A stretch of 64,000 nucleotides of DNA from Paucibacter sp963740455 (GTDB lineage: Bacteria; Pseudomonadota; Gammaproteobacteria; Burkholderiales; Burkholderiaceae_C), in the NCBI GenBank assembly GCA_963740455.1, contig CAVUEF010000025.1, forward strand, positions 1 to 64,000, given 5' to 3'. The position numbers were made by a program, and so were the translations under genes. Below are positions 39,375 through 51,740 of this stretch, one piece after another. Below the pieces are notes generated by a model. That model was given only the letters and a program-made list of their open reading frames with translations. It searched no databases and was not told the origin of the DNA. Each line of letters begins with the position of its first letter. Within the stretch, counting starts at the first letter, position 1.

Positions 39375-41165
39375 ATGCAAGAACGTGATCTGCGCAACCT
39401 GATCGAGAACGTGCGCGAGGGCAAGCTGCCACGCCGCAGCTTTATCCAGCAAATGGTGTCGCTCGGCCTGACCGCGCCAATGGCGTCGATGATGCTGATG
39501 CATTCGGGCCTGACCCAGGCGTCGAGCCTGCCGGCCTACAAGCCGACCAAGCGCGGCGGAGGCGGCACGCTCAAGCTGATTTACTGGCAGGCTGCGGTGC
39601 ACCTGAACCCGCACTATGCCGGTGGCACGAAAGACCAGGACGCGAGCCGGATCTTCTACGAACCGCTGGCCGGCTGGGACACCGAAGGCAATCTCGTGCC
39701 CCAACTGGCGGCCGAGATTCCTACCCTCGCCAATGGTGGCTTGTCCGCCGATGGCCGCAGCGTCATCTGGAAGTTGAAGAAGGGTGTCACCTGGCACGAT
39801 GGCAAGCCCTTCACCGCCGACGACGTCGTCTTCACCGCGGCCTATGCCGGCGACCCCGCCGCGGCCATGTTCACGGTGTCCACTTACAAGGACATCAAGG
39901 TCGTCAAGGTCGATACCTACACGGTGCGCGTCGAATTCCCCAAGCCCACGCCGTTTTGGGCCGAACCTCTGGTGGGAAGCGTCGGCGTCATCTTGCCCAA
40001 GCATGTGTTCGAGCCGTTCATGGGCGCTAAGTCGCGCGACAACCCGGCCAACACCAAGCCGGTGGGCACCGGTCCCTACCGCATCATCGACTTCAAGCCG
40101 GGCGACAGTCTGCGCGCTGCGGCCAATACCAACTACCACGTGGCCAACCAGCCGTATTTCGACGCGCTGGAGGTCAAGGGCGGTGGCGATGCGCTCAGTG
40201 CCGCACGCGCCGTGCTGCAGACCACCGAGTTCGACTTGGCTTGGAACCTGGCGGTGGAAGACGAACTGCTCAAGCGACTGGAGGCCGCCGGCAAGGGCAA
40301 GATGCAGTTCTATGCAGGCAGCGACATCGAGTTCGTGGCGCTCAACGTGACCGACCCCTGGAACGAGGTGGACGGCGAGCGCGCCAGCGCCAAGAGCAAG
40401 CACCCCGCGTTCAGCGACAAGGCCGTGCGCGACGCCATGTCCCTGTTGATTGATCGCAAGAACATCGGCGAGGTGATCTATGGCCGCGGCGCGGTGGTCA
40501 CCTCCAACTTTCTGAACAACCCGCCGCGATTCCGCTCACCGAACACCAAGTTCGAGTTCAACGTCGACAAGGCCAACCAGGTGCTCGAGGCGGCCGGCTG
40601 GAGGAAGGGTGCCGATGGCATTCGCGCCAAGGGCACTACCAAGCTCAAGTTCGTCTACCAGACCTCGGTAAGCGGCCCGCGTCAGAAATGCCAGGCCATC
40701 ATCAAGGACGCCTGCACCAAGGCCGGCATCGACCTGGAGCTCAAGAGCGTAGTGGCATCGGTGTTCTTCGGCAGCGACTTCGCCAATCCGGACACCTATC
40801 AGAAGTTCTGGACCGACATGCAGATGTTCACCACCACCATGACGCAGCCGGACCCGCAGACCTTCATGGAGCAGTTCACCACCGACCAGATGTCCCAGAA
40901 GACCAACAAGTGGGCCAGCCGCAACCTGGCGCGCTGGAGCAACGCCGAGTACGACAGTACCTTCAAGGCGGCCCAGGTCGAACTCGACCCGGTGAAACGC
41001 GCGGCGATGTTCATCAAACTCAACGACCTGGTGGTGGGCGATGAGTACATCATTCCGCTGTTCGCGCGGCCGCGGCCCTACGGCATCGTCAACAAGCTGG
41101 TGCCTGCGCTGTCGGCCTGGGACAGCGCCACCTGGGCCCTGGGCTACTGGTACCGCGAGGCCTGA
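39375..41165 (+). CDS. ABC transporter substrate-binding protein, peptide family (SBP_bac_5)
   Basis: 596-residue periplasmic binding protein. The N-terminus MQERDLRNLIENVREGKLPR, then RSFIQQMVSLGLTAPMASMM, resembles a twin-arginine signal (PRRSFIQ), although the arginine pair is followed by a non-standard residue set. The mature part has HLNPHYAGGTKDQDASRIFY, VTWHDGKPFTADDVVFTA and ADSLR-type sequence (KPGDSLRAAANTNY), standard for the oligopeptide/dipeptide/nickel class. Five genes in one direction (binding protein, two permeases, two ATPases) make a complete importer. The cargo is unknown. Confidence 0.9.
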   Translation: MQERDLRNLIENVREGKLPRRSFIQQMVSLGLTAPMASMMLMHSGLTQASSLPAYKPTKRGGGGTLKLIYWQAAVHLNPHYAGGTKDQDASRIFYEPLAGWDTEGNLVPQLAAEIPTLANGGLSADGRSVIWKLKKGVTWHDGKPFTADDVVFTAAYAGDPAAAMFTVSTYKDIKVVKVDTYTVRVEFPKPTPFWAEPLVGSVGVILPKHVFEPFMGAKSRDNPANTKPVGTGPYRIIDFKPGDSLRAAANTNYHVANQPYFDALEVKGGGDALSAARAVLQTTEFDLAWNLAVEDELLKRLEAAGKGKMQFYAGSDIEFVALNVTDPWNEVDGERASAKSKHPAFSDKAVRDAMSLLIDRKNIGEVIYGRGAVVTSNFLNNPPRFRSPNTKFEFNVDKANQVLEAAGWRKGADGIRAKGTTKLKFVYQTSVSGPRQKCQAIIKDACTKAGIDLELKSVVASVFFGSDFANPDTYQKFWTDMQMFTTTMTQPDPQTFMEQFTTDQMSQKTNKWASRNLARWSNAEYDSTFKAAQVELDPVKRAAMFIKLNDLVVGDEYIIPLFARPRPYGIVNKLVPALSAWDSATWALGYWYREA

Positions 41166-41289
41166 CCACCCCGAAGCACCGGCGGCGCCCACACCCGCAA
41201 GGTGGCGTTGCCGGGCAGCCGGTCGCACCGCTTGCACGGCAGCTTTGCCTGACCAACTCGCCCCCTGAAGATCCTGAGAGCTACTGCGC

Positions 41290-42249
41290 TTGCTCAACTA
41301 CATCCTCCGCCGATTGCTGATCGCGCTGCCCAGCCTGCTGGGCATCAGCGTCGTGCTGTTCACCGTGCTCGCGCTGGCGCCGGGCGACCCGTTCGAGGAT
41401 CTTGCCAACAACCCCAGTGTGCCGCCAGAGGTGCGCATGGCCTTGCGCGCGCAATTCGGCCTGGACGACCCGGTGTGGACGCGCTACTGGCACTGGCTGT
41501 CGAGCATGCTGCATGGCGACTGGGGGTTCAGCTTCGTGAGCCGCATCAATGTCGACCAGCTGATCTTGCAGCGCATCCCCACCACGCTCGCGGTGATCGG
41601 CCTGTCGCAGTTGCTGGCCATCTTGGTGGCGCTGCCGGTGGGCATCCTGGCTGCGGCCAAGCCCTATTCCTGGTTTGATCGCATCGCCAGCACGCTGGCT
41701 TTCGTGGGCTTCTCTCTCCCCACGTTCTTCACCGGCGTGATATTCATCCTGTTCTTCAGCATCTACCTGGGTTGGTTCCCGTTTGTCTACCGGTCCGACA
41801 TCTCCGCCACCGGCTGGGAGTGGTGGTGGCTGCAGTTCAAGCAGTCCATCATGCCGATCACCGTGTTGGGCCTGTTCCAGGGCGCCAGCATGATGCGCTA
41901 CGTGCGGTCTGCGGTGTTGGACGTGATCCGGCTCGACTATGTGACCACCGCGCGCAGCAAGGGCCTGGCCGAACGCACCGTGATCATCAAGCATGTGGTG
42001 CGCAATGCCCTGATCCCGGTGGTCACGCTGGTGGCGCTGCAGATGCCGGCGGTGTTTGGAGGCGCCATTGTCACCGAGCAGATCTTCCGCGTCCCTGGCA
42101 TCGGCAGCCTGCTGATTGATGCCATCCTGCGCAACGACACCCCGGTGATCATGGCAGTCACCTTCGTGTTCAGTTGCCTGGTCATCTTCTTCAACTTGAT
42201 TGCCGATCTGCTCTATGGCTGGCTCGACCCCCGCATCAGTTACCGCTGA
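41290..42249 (+). CDS. Peptide-type ABC transporter permease (DppB-like)
   Basis: 319 residues with six transmembrane helices. A TTG start at 41290 gives MLNYILRRLLIALPSLLGIS, the universal DppB/OppB N-terminus. The loop GDWGFSFVSRINVDQLILQR and the EAA-like coupling motif TTARSKGLAERTVIIKHVVR NALIPVVT are present. An in-frame ATG further in would delete the first helix, so TTG is preferred. The gap after the binding-protein gene is 124 bp and holds no terminator. Confidence 0.92.
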   Translation: MLNYILRRLLIALPSLLGISVVLFTVLALAPGDPFEDLANNPSVPPEVRMALRAQFGLDDPVWTRYWHWLSSMLHGDWGFSFVSRINVDQLILQRIPTTLAVIGLSQLLAILVALPVGILAAAKPYSWFDRIASTLAFVGFSLPTFFTGVIFILFFSIYLGWFPFVYRSDISATGWEWWWLQFKQSIMPITVLGLFQGASMMRYVRSAVLDVIRLDYVTTARSKGLAERTVIIKHVVRNALIPVVTLVALQMPAVFGGAIVTEQIFRVPGIGSLLIDAILRNDTPVIMAVTFVFSCLVIFFNLIADLLYGWLDPRISYR

Positions 42250-43144
42250 GCCGAACCGGCGTCAGGTCAGCACCTCGCTCTGGGCCGAGGCGTGGCGGCG
42301 CTTCAAGCGCCACCGGCTGGCCTTCTGGAGCCTGTGGGTGCTGGGCTTCATGGTGTTGGCGGTGCTGCTCGGGCCGCTGTTCTACAAGGTCGGCATCAAC
42401 GATGTCGACTTCAAGGCGCGCCTGTCCTCGCCCGATGCCAGTCACCTGTTCGGCACCGACGACCTGGGCCGCGACCTGCTGGCCCGCATGCTGTATGGCG
42501 GGCGCATCAGCCTGGCCGTGGGCATGGCAGCGATGCTGATGGCCATCACGGTGGGGGTGATCATCGGCGCGGTTGCTGGCATGACGCGCGGCTGGATCGA
42601 CTCGGCCCTGATGTGGGTGACCGACCTGTTCCTGAGCCTGCCGCAGCTGCCGCTGCTGCTGCTGCTGATCTTTCTGTTCCGCGAGCCGCTCAAGAAGATG
42701 TTCGGCCTGGAGGCAGGCATCTTCATCCTGATCGTGGTGGTGATAGGCGGCTTCCGCTGGATGTCGGTGGCGCGGCTGGTGCGCGCGCAGTTCTTCAGCC
42801 TGCGCGAGAAGGAGTTCGTCGAGGCCGCGCGCGCGCTGGGCGCCAGCGTGCCTCGCCAGGTGCTGCGCCACATCCTGCCCAACAGCCTGGGCCCCGTGAT
42901 CGTGGCCGGCACCATCAATGTGGCCGAGGCCATCATCGCCGAGAGCACCCTTTCCTTCCTGGGTCTGGGCTTCCCGCCCGACATCCCCACCTGGGGTCGC
43001 ATCCTGTACGACAGCAAGGACTACATGGACATGGCGATGCACTGGGCGCTGTTTCCGGGGCTGGCGATCTTCATCGCGGTGCTGACCATCAACTTCGTCG
43101 GTGACGGGCTGCGCGACGCGCTGGATCCGCGCCGCGTGCTCTAA
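42215..43144 (+). CDS. Peptide-type ABC transporter permease (DppC-like)
   Basis: 309 residues from ATG 42215, overlapping the end of the DppB-like gene by 35 bp; a TTG at 42200 is also in frame. The cytoplasmic start (SLWAEAWRRFKRHRLAFWSL) leads into TM1. FGTDDLGRDLLARMLYGGRI is the typical periplasmic-to-TM2 signature, and FVEAARALGASVPRQVLRHI is the ATPase-coupling loop. It forms the heterodimeric channel with the upstream permease. Confidence 0.93.
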   Translation: MAGSTPASVTAEPNRRQVSTSLWAEAWRRFKRHRLAFWSLWVLGFMVLAVLLGPLFYKVGINDVDFKARLSSPDASHLFGTDDLGRDLLARMLYGGRISLAVGMAAMLMAITVGVIIGAVAGMTRGWIDSALMWVTDLFLSLPQLPLLLLLIFLFREPLKKMFGLEAGIFILIVVVIGGFRWMSVARLVRAQFFSLREKEFVEAARALGASVPRQVLRHILPNSLGPVIVAGTINVAEAIIAESTLSFLGLGFPPDIPTWGRILYDSKDYMDMAMHWALFPGLAIFIAVLTINFVGDGLRDALDPRRVL

Positions 43145-43146
43145 CC

Positions 43147-44127
43147 ATGGCCTTGCTCGATATCCGGGGCCTGAAAACCCATTTCAAGACCGACGACGGC
43201 TGGCTGCATGCGGTCGACGGCGTCGACCTGCAGATAGACGCGGGCGAAACCCTGTGCGTGGTGGGTGAAAGTGGCTGCGGCAAGAGCGTCACCGCCAAGA
43301 CGGTGATGAAGCTCATCGACATGCCGCCCGGCAAGATCGTTGCCGGACAGGTGCTGTGGCAGGGGCGCGACCTGGTGCCCTTGAGCAACGACGAGATGCG
43401 CAAGATCCGGGCGAAGGAGATCGCCATCGTCTTCCAGGAGCCGATGACCAGCCTGAACCCGGTCTACACCGTGGGCGACCAGATCGCCGAATCGATCCGC
43501 TTGCATGAGGGCCTGAGCCGGCGCGAGGCGATGAACCGCGCGGTCGAGATGCTCAAGCTGGTCAACATCCCCACACCGGAGCGTCGGGTGAAGGACTACC
43601 CGCACCAGTTCTCGGGCGGCATGCGCCAGCGCGTAATGATTGCCATCGCGCTGGCCTGCAACCCCAAGCTGCTGATCGCCGATGAGCCCACCACCGCGCT
43701 CGATGTCACCATCCAGGCGCAGATCCTGGAGCTGATGCTCGAGCTCAAGGAGCGGCTGGGCATGGCGATCATGCTGATCACCCACGCGATGGGCGTGGTG
43801 GCCGAGACCGCGCAGCGCGTGGTGGTGATGTACGCCGGCAAGGTTGTCGAAGAGGCCACGGTGGAAGAGCTGTTTGCCCGTCCGCGCCATCCGTACACCC
43901 AGGGCCTGATCCGGTCGATTCCGCGCGTCGATACCGCCGCAGTGCACAAGGTCAGGTTGGCGACGATCGCCGGTACGGTTCCGAAGCTGATCAATCCGCC
44001 CGAGGGTTGCCGTTTTGCGCCGCGCTGCGGGCACGCCACACCCGCCTGCACCACGGCCACACCGCCGTTGCGCGAGGTGGCCCCCGGGCACAAGGTGGCC
44101 TGCATCCTTGAGGCCGCAGTATCGTGA
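43147..44127 (+). CDS. Peptide-type ABC transporter ATP-binding protein (DppD-like)
   Basis: 326 residues. Walker A is GESGCGKSVTAKTVMKL, the signature motif is FSGGMRQRVMIAIALACNPK and Walker B is LLIADEPTTALDVTIQAQIL. The Q loop reads IVFQEPMTSLNPV. The C-terminal oligopeptide extension has GCRFAPRCGHATPACTTATP, a cysteine motif that in relatives holds an iron-sulfur cluster or zinc. Two bases separate it from the permease gene, and it overlaps the second ATPase gene by four. Confidence 0.94.
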   Translation: MALLDIRGLKTHFKTDDGWLHAVDGVDLQIDAGETLCVVGESGCGKSVTAKTVMKLIDMPPGKIVAGQVLWQGRDLVPLSNDEMRKIRAKEIAIVFQEPMTSLNPVYTVGDQIAESIRLHEGLSRREAMNRAVEMLKLVNIPTPERRVKDYPHQFSGGMRQRVMIAIALACNPKLLIADEPTTALDVTIQAQILELMLELKERLGMAIMLITHAMGVVAETAQRVVVMYAGKVVEEATVEELFARPRHPYTQGLIRSIPRVDTAAVHKVRLATIAGTVPKLINPPEGCRFAPRCGHATPACTTATPPLREVAPGHKVACILEAAVS

Positions 44128-45098
44128 ACGCACCGCTGTTGAAGGTCGAGAACCTCGTCAAGCATTTCCCGGTCAAGGGCGGGCTGCTGAACCGCACGGT
44201 GGAGAAGGTGCACGCGGTGGACGGCGTCAGCTTCGAATTGGCCGCCGGTGAAACGCTGGGCGTGGTCGGCGAATCGGGCTGCGGCAAGAGCACCACGGGG
44301 CGCTGCATCCTGCGCCTGATCGAGCCCACCTCGGGCAGGGTGACGTTCGAGGGCAAGGACGTCACCGCGATGGGCAGGCATGAGTTGCGCGCGATGGCGC
44401 GCAAGATGCAAATCATCTTCCAGGACCCGTATGCGTCGCTCAATCCGCGCATGACGGTGGGCGCCATCATCGGCGAGGCGCTGATCATTCACAAGCTCAC
44501 GAAGACGCCGCGCGAATACAACGACCGTATCGTCGACCTGCTCGAAACCGTCGGCATGTCCGCCGATCACATGCGGCGCTATCCGCATGAGTTCTCAGGG
44601 GGGCAGCGGCAACGCATCGGCATCGCGCGGGCCTTGGCGGTGAGCCCGAAGCTGATCGTTTGCGACGAGGCCGTGTCGGCGCTCGATGTGTCGATCCAGG
44701 CCCAGGTCATCAACCTGCTGGAAGACCTGCAGAAGCAACTCGGCCTGACCTATATCTTCATTGCCCACGACCTGTCGGTGGTCGAGCACACCAGCACCCG
44801 CGTGGCGGTGATGTACCTGGGGCGCATCGTCGAACTGGCGTCGGCGCGCGACCTCTATACCAACCCGCGTCACCCGTATACCGAGGCGCTGCTGTCGGCG
44901 GTGCCGATCCCCGATCCGCAGATCAAGCGCCGGCGCATCATGCTGCAGGGCGATGTGCCCAGCCCCATCGATCCGCCCACGGGCTGCCACTTCCACACCC
45001 GGTGCCCGATTGCGGAAAAGGGCTTGTGCGACCGGCTCTCACCGGTGCTCAAGCGAGTCGCGAACGGCCACCAGGTCGCCTGCCACTTGCGCTCCTGA
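44124..45098 (+). CDS. Peptide-type ABC transporter ATP-binding protein (DppF-like)
   Basis: 324 residues; starts with GTG in the overlap GTGA (44124-44127). Walker A is GESGCGKSTTGRCILRL, the Q loop IIFQDPYASLNPRMTVG, the signature FSGGQRQRIGIARALAVSPK and Walker B LIVCDEAVSALDVSIQAQVI. It carries the C-terminal cysteine region GCHFHTRCPIAEKGLCDRLS. Heterodimeric partner of the preceding ATPase and last gene of the importer operon. It is convergent with the following minus-strand gene, 17 bp away. Confidence 0.94.
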   Translation: MNAPLLKVENLVKHFPVKGGLLNRTVEKVHAVDGVSFELAAGETLGVVGESGCGKSTTGRCILRLIEPTSGRVTFEGKDVTAMGRHELRAMARKMQIIFQDPYASLNPRMTVGAIIGEALIIHKLTKTPREYNDRIVDLLETVGMSADHMRRYPHEFSGGQRQRIGIARALAVSPKLIVCDEAVSALDVSIQAQVINLLEDLQKQLGLTYIFIAHDLSVVEHTSTRVAVMYLGRIVELASARDLYTNPRHPYTEALLSAVPIPDPQIKRRRIMLQGDVPSPIDPPTGCHFHTRCPIAEKGLCDRLSPVLKRVANGHQVACHLRS

Positions 45099-45115
45099 CG
45101 CGCTCCTGAACGCCG

Positions 45116-45475
45116 TCAGCGGCGGACGTCGGAGCCACGCGTGTGCGACTCGGCCAGCTGCTGAGCCTCCAAGTCGGCATCGCATCCGACATCGGCCGAA
45201 ATCATGCGCCGCGCCAGGCGCGCCACCCAGGCCGCCATTCTCGGGCCCGTCACGGGCACGAAGCGCCCCGGCGCGCTGACCATGCCGCACTGATAGCGCG
45301 CCAGCTCCTGCGACCACAGCAAGGCCTTGCAGCTGCCGTGCAGGCGTCGACTCACCAGGATCCCCACGGGGCAGGGCTCGGCCAGGCAACACAACCCGCA
45401 ACCATTGCACGGCGCACCGGTTGCCGGCTTGGCGGGGGCGTCAGGTGCGATGTAGATGATGCGGGGCTGGGTCAT
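45116..45475 (-). CDS. Cysteine-rich conserved protein
   Basis: 119 residues from ATG 45475. The dense cluster APCNGCGLCCLAEPCPVGIL (residues about 24-43) with further Cys at SCKALLW and YQCGMV resembles the YkgJ-type zinc/iron-chelating family. A cofactor is likely but not proven. It lies alone between the convergent importer operon and the 2-oxoglutarate dehydrogenase operon on the opposite strand. Confidence 0.7.
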   Translation of the reverse strand: MTQPRIIYIAPDAPAKPATGAPCNGCGLCCLAEPCPVGILVSRRLHGSCKALLWSQELARYQCGMVSAPGRFVPVTGPRMAAWVARLARRMISADVGCDADLEAQQLAESHTRGSDVRR

Positions 45476-45680
45476 GAAGGGCGCACCGGTAATGGGGTCG
45501 ATGCCGGGGCAGGCAGCGCAGAAGATCGAGGATGCTACAGTCTCAGCCTTGTGAGTTCCTTCCCGTCCCCTTTTCTGGTCACAGCAAAGGCGGGTCGCAA
45601 TCCGCCAATCGGTCAAGCCGTGTCGCGGAAGGTTTTTCAACCAACCAACTCCCTGGAAACCGGGGCATGAGGTCAGCGAA

Positions 45681-48539
45681 ATGATGCAGCAATACAGGTC
45701 GAACTCGTACCTGTTCGGGGGCAATGCCCCTTATGTCGAGGAGATGTACGAAGCCTACCTCGACAACCCGGGCTCCGTGCCCGACGGTTGGCGCACCTAT
45801 TTCGACGCGCTGCAACACGTTCCAGCCACCGACGGCTCGGACGCGCGCGACGTGGCGCATGCCCCGGTGATCGAATCCTTTGCGCAGCGTGCCAAGGCCA
45901 ATGCCTTCGTCAACAAGGTGTCGGGTGACGACCTCGCGATTGCCCGCAAGCAAGTGCATGTGCAGACGCTGATCGGCGCCTATCGATTTCTGGGTACACG
46001 CTGGGCCGACCTGGATCCGCTCAAGCGTGTCGAACGCCCGAAGATTCCTGAACTCGAGCCGGCGTTCTATGACCTGAGCGAAGCCGATATGGATATCACG
46101 TTCAGCGCCACGAACACCTATTTCTCCAAGGCCGAAAGCATGACGCTGCGCGAGATCGTGCAGGAATTGCGCGAGACCTATTGCGGCTCGGTGGGCGCCG
46201 AGTTCATGCACTGCACCGACCCTGGCGAAAAGCGTTGGTGGCAGGAAAAGCTCGAGTCCTCGCGCACCCGACCCAGCTTCACGGCCGACAAGAAGAAGCA
46301 CATTCTGGAGCGACTCACCGCGGCCGAAGGCCTGGAGCGCTACTTGAGCACCAAGTACGTGGGTCAGAAGCGCTTTTCGCTGGAAGGTGGCGAGAGCTTC
46401 ATCGCCTCGATGGACGAACTGATCCAGAGCGCTGGCGAGCGCGGCGTGCAGGAGATCGTCATCGGCATGGCGCACCGCGGCCGACTGAACGTGCTGGTGA
46501 ACACGATGGGCAAGATGCCCAAGGACTTGTTTGCCGAGTTCGATCACACCGCGACCGAGCACCTCCCGTCGGGCGACGTGAAATACCACCAGGGATTTGC
46601 CAGTGACGTGAGCACACCCGGCGGTCCGGTGCATTTGAGCCTGTCGTTCAATCCCTCGCACCTGGAAATCGTCAATCCGGTGGTGGAGGGTTCGGTGAAA
46701 GCCCGTCAGGAGCGGCGCGGCGACGACATCGGCGCCCATGTCTTGCCGGTACTGGTGCACGGCGACGCCGCCTTTGCCGGGCAGGGCGTCGTCATGGAGA
46801 CGCTGGCATTGGCTCAGACACGTGGCTACTTCACCGGCGGCACCGTGCACATCGTCATCAACAACCAGATCGGATTCACGACATCCGATCCGCGCGACAC
46901 GCGCTCGTCGCTGTACTGCACCGACGTCGTCAAGATGATCGAGGCGCCCGTTTTGCATGTGAATGGCGACGACCCCGAGGCCGTTGTGATGTGCACCCAG
47001 TGGGCGATGCAATACCGCCAGCAGTTCAGGAAGGACGTGGTAGTCGACATCATCTGCTTTCGCAAGCTCGGTCACAACGAGCAGGACACGCCGTCGCTGA
47101 CCCAGCCCTTGATGTACAAGAAGATTGCCCAGCATCCCGGCACGCGCAAGCTCTACGGTGACAAGCTGGTGGCGCAAGCCGTGCTGGGCCAGGACGGCCC
47201 CGACCAGATGGTCAAGGACTATCGCTTGGCGATGGACGAGGGCCGTCACACGGTCGACCCGGTGCTGACCAACTTCAAGCGAAAGTACGCGGTCGACTGG
47301 TCGGTGTTCATGAACCGCAAGTGGACCGACTCTGCCGACACCGCCTTGCCACTGGCCGAGTTCAAACGCCTGGCCGAGCGTATCACCACGGTGCCCGCGA
47401 CCTTCAAGGTGCATCCGCTGGTCGAAAAGGTGCTCGCTGATCGTGGGTCAATGGCGCGCGGCGAGATCAATGTCGATTGGGGCATGGGCGAGCACATGGC
47501 GTTTGCATCGCTGGTGGCCAGTGGCTACCCGGTGCGCCTGTCGGGCGAGGACAGCGGCCGCGGTACTTTTGGACATCGCCATGCCGTGTTGCACGACCAG
47601 AACCGCGAGAAATGGGACGCCGGCACCTACACGCCGCTGAAGAACGTGGCCGACAGCCAGGCGCGCTTCGTCGTCATCGACTCAATCTTGTCCGAAGAAG
47701 CCGTGCTCGGTTTCGAATACGGCTACGCCTCTGCCGACCCGAGCACCTTGGTGATCTGGGAAGCCCAGTTCGGCGACTTCGTGAACGGCGCGCAGGTGGT
47801 GATCGATCAGTTCATCACCTCCGGCGAAGTGAAGTGGGGGCGTGCGAATGGCCTGACGCTGATGCTGCCGCACGGCCACGAAGGCCAGGGCCCCGAGCAC
47901 AGTTCGGCGCGACTCGAACGCTTCATGCAATTGGCGGCCGACAACAATATCCAGATCGTGCAGCCGACGACGGCGAGCCAGATCTTCCATGTGTTGCGTC
48001 GACAGATGGTGCGCATGTTCCGCAAGCCGCTGGTGATACTCACTCCGAAATCCTTGCTGCGCCATAAGGAGGCCACTTCGCCGCTGGCCGAGTTCACCCG
48101 GGGCGAGTTCCGCACGGTCATCGGTGAACACGATGAAAGCATCGCGCCGACCAAGGTCAAGCGCCTGATTGCCTGCTCGGGCAAGGTGTATTACGAGCTG
48201 GTCCGCACGCGTGCCGAAAAGAATGCGAACGATGTGGCGGTCGTGCGGATCGAACAGCTCTATCCGTTCCCGCACAAGGCCTTCGCTGCCGAGCTCAAGA
48301 AATATCCCAACGCGACCGAGCTGGTGTGGTGCCAGGACGAGCCGCATAACCAGGGTGCCTGGTTCTTTGTGCAGCACTCGATTTTCGAGAACATGGCCGC
48401 CGGACAGAAGCTGGGCTACGCCGGCCAAGCTGCGTCGGCCGCTCCTGCGGTGGGCTATATGCACTTGTACCAGGAGCGGCAGAAGGCCATGTTGGAACAG
48501 GCATTTGCCAAGCTCAAAGGGTTGGTCGTGACGAAATGA
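45681..48539 (+). CDS. odhA: 2-oxoglutarate dehydrogenase E1 component
   Basis: 952-residue thiamine-diphosphate enzyme (SucA/OdhA) that decarboxylates 2-oxoglutarate in the TCA cycle. Features include the N-terminal LFGGNAPYVEEMYEAYLDNP, IVIGMAHRGRLNVLVNTMGK, HLSLSFNPSHLEIVNPVVEG, the ThDP-binding region GDDPEAVVMCTQWAMQYRQQ and ICFRKLGHNEQDTPSLTQP, and the transketolase C-terminal domain to RIEQLYPFPHKAFAAELKKY. The upstream 205-bp gap (45476-45680) has TACAGT near 45535 as a -10 candidate. First gene of odhA-odhB-PspC-lpdA. Confidence 0.97.
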   Translation: MMQQYRSNSYLFGGNAPYVEEMYEAYLDNPGSVPDGWRTYFDALQHVPATDGSDARDVAHAPVIESFAQRAKANAFVNKVSGDDLAIARKQVHVQTLIGAYRFLGTRWADLDPLKRVERPKIPELEPAFYDLSEADMDITFSATNTYFSKAESMTLREIVQELRETYCGSVGAEFMHCTDPGEKRWWQEKLESSRTRPSFTADKKKHILERLTAAEGLERYLSTKYVGQKRFSLEGGESFIASMDELIQSAGERGVQEIVIGMAHRGRLNVLVNTMGKMPKDLFAEFDHTATEHLPSGDVKYHQGFASDVSTPGGPVHLSLSFNPSHLEIVNPVVEGSVKARQERRGDDIGAHVLPVLVHGDAAFAGQGVVMETLALAQTRGYFTGGTVHIVINNQIGFTTSDPRDTRSSLYCTDVVKMIEAPVLHVNGDDPEAVVMCTQWAMQYRQQFRKDVVVDIICFRKLGHNEQDTPSLTQPLMYKKIAQHPGTRKLYGDKLVAQAVLGQDGPDQMVKDYRLAMDEGRHTVDPVLTNFKRKYAVDWSVFMNRKWTDSADTALPLAEFKRLAERITTVPATFKVHPLVEKVLADRGSMARGEINVDWGMGEHMAFASLVASGYPVRLSGEDSGRGTFGHRHAVLHDQNREKWDAGTYTPLKNVADSQARFVVIDSILSEEAVLGFEYGYASADPSTLVIWEAQFGDFVNGAQVVIDQFITSGEVKWGRANGLTLMLPHGHEGQGPEHSSARLERFMQLAADNNIQIVQPTTASQIFHVLRRQMVRMFRKPLVILTPKSLLRHKEATSPLAEFTRGEFRTVIGEHDESIAPTKVKRLIACSGKVYYELVRTRAEKNANDVAVVRIEQLYPFPHKAFAAELKKYPNATELVWCQDEPHNQGAWFFVQHSIFENMAAGQKLGYAGQAASAAPAVGYMHLYQERQKAMLEQAFAKLKGLVVTK

Positions 48540-48638
48540 CGTGCAAGTCCTGCGCCGCTTCTGGCGCAGGCTCTCTATGTGCTGCGCCGATGGTGGACAC
48601 CGTTGAAGCGCAGCCCGGCATCAAGAATCGGAGTGAAT

Positions 48639-49877
<1,239 letters not shown>

Positions 49878-49915
49878 GCGCCATTGGCGCACAGACCGAC
49901 CCCAAGGAGCACACC

Positions 49916-50236
49916 ATGTCGATTGCCGAAGAAATCCATCGCCTTGACGAGTTGCGCGCGCGCGGCGCCTTGAGTGAAGCCGAGTTCGCACAGGCCAAGG
50001 CGCGGCTGCTTGGCAGTCCGACCGCGTCTGACGGCAACCCGGCTGCCGTGGAGGCGCTGAACCGCTTTCGGCGCAGCCGCAGCGACAGCTGGATTGGCGG
50101 CGTATGCGGCGGGCTGGCGCTGCTCACCGGGCTCGAATCCTGGGTCTGGCGGCTGATCTTTGTCGTGCTGTTCCTGTTTGGCGGCACCGGCGCCTTGCTG
50201 TATGTCCTGCTGTGGATCTTTGTCCCTTCCGATTGA
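49916..50236 (+). CDS. SHOCT and PspC domain membrane protein
   Basis: 106 residues. Residues 1-35 form a SHOCT-like short helical domain (IHRLDELRARGALSEAEFAQ). Residues 55-106 form a PspC domain: WIGGVCGGLALLTGLESWVW, then a transmembrane helix (LLYVLLWIFV). PspC proteins act in envelope-stress signalling; the role of this fusion is unknown. It lies between odhB (38 bp) and lpdA (21 bp), in the same direction, so it is part of the 2-oxoglutarate dehydrogenase operon. Confidence 0.85.
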   Translation: MSIAEEIHRLDELRARGALSEAEFAQAKARLLGSPTASDGNPAAVEALNRFRRSRSDSWIGGVCGGLALLTGLESWVWRLIFVVLFLFGGTGALLYVLLWIFVPSD

Positions 50237-50257
50237 GTTAACAGACCAAACCTGAAC

Positions 50258-51676
<1,419 letters not shown>

Positions 51677-51740
51677 GTCTGCGAGACCAGGCATTGGGTC
51701 GCACCGCGCTGTCCGCCCCGTCTGCAGCGGAGCCTTCGCC

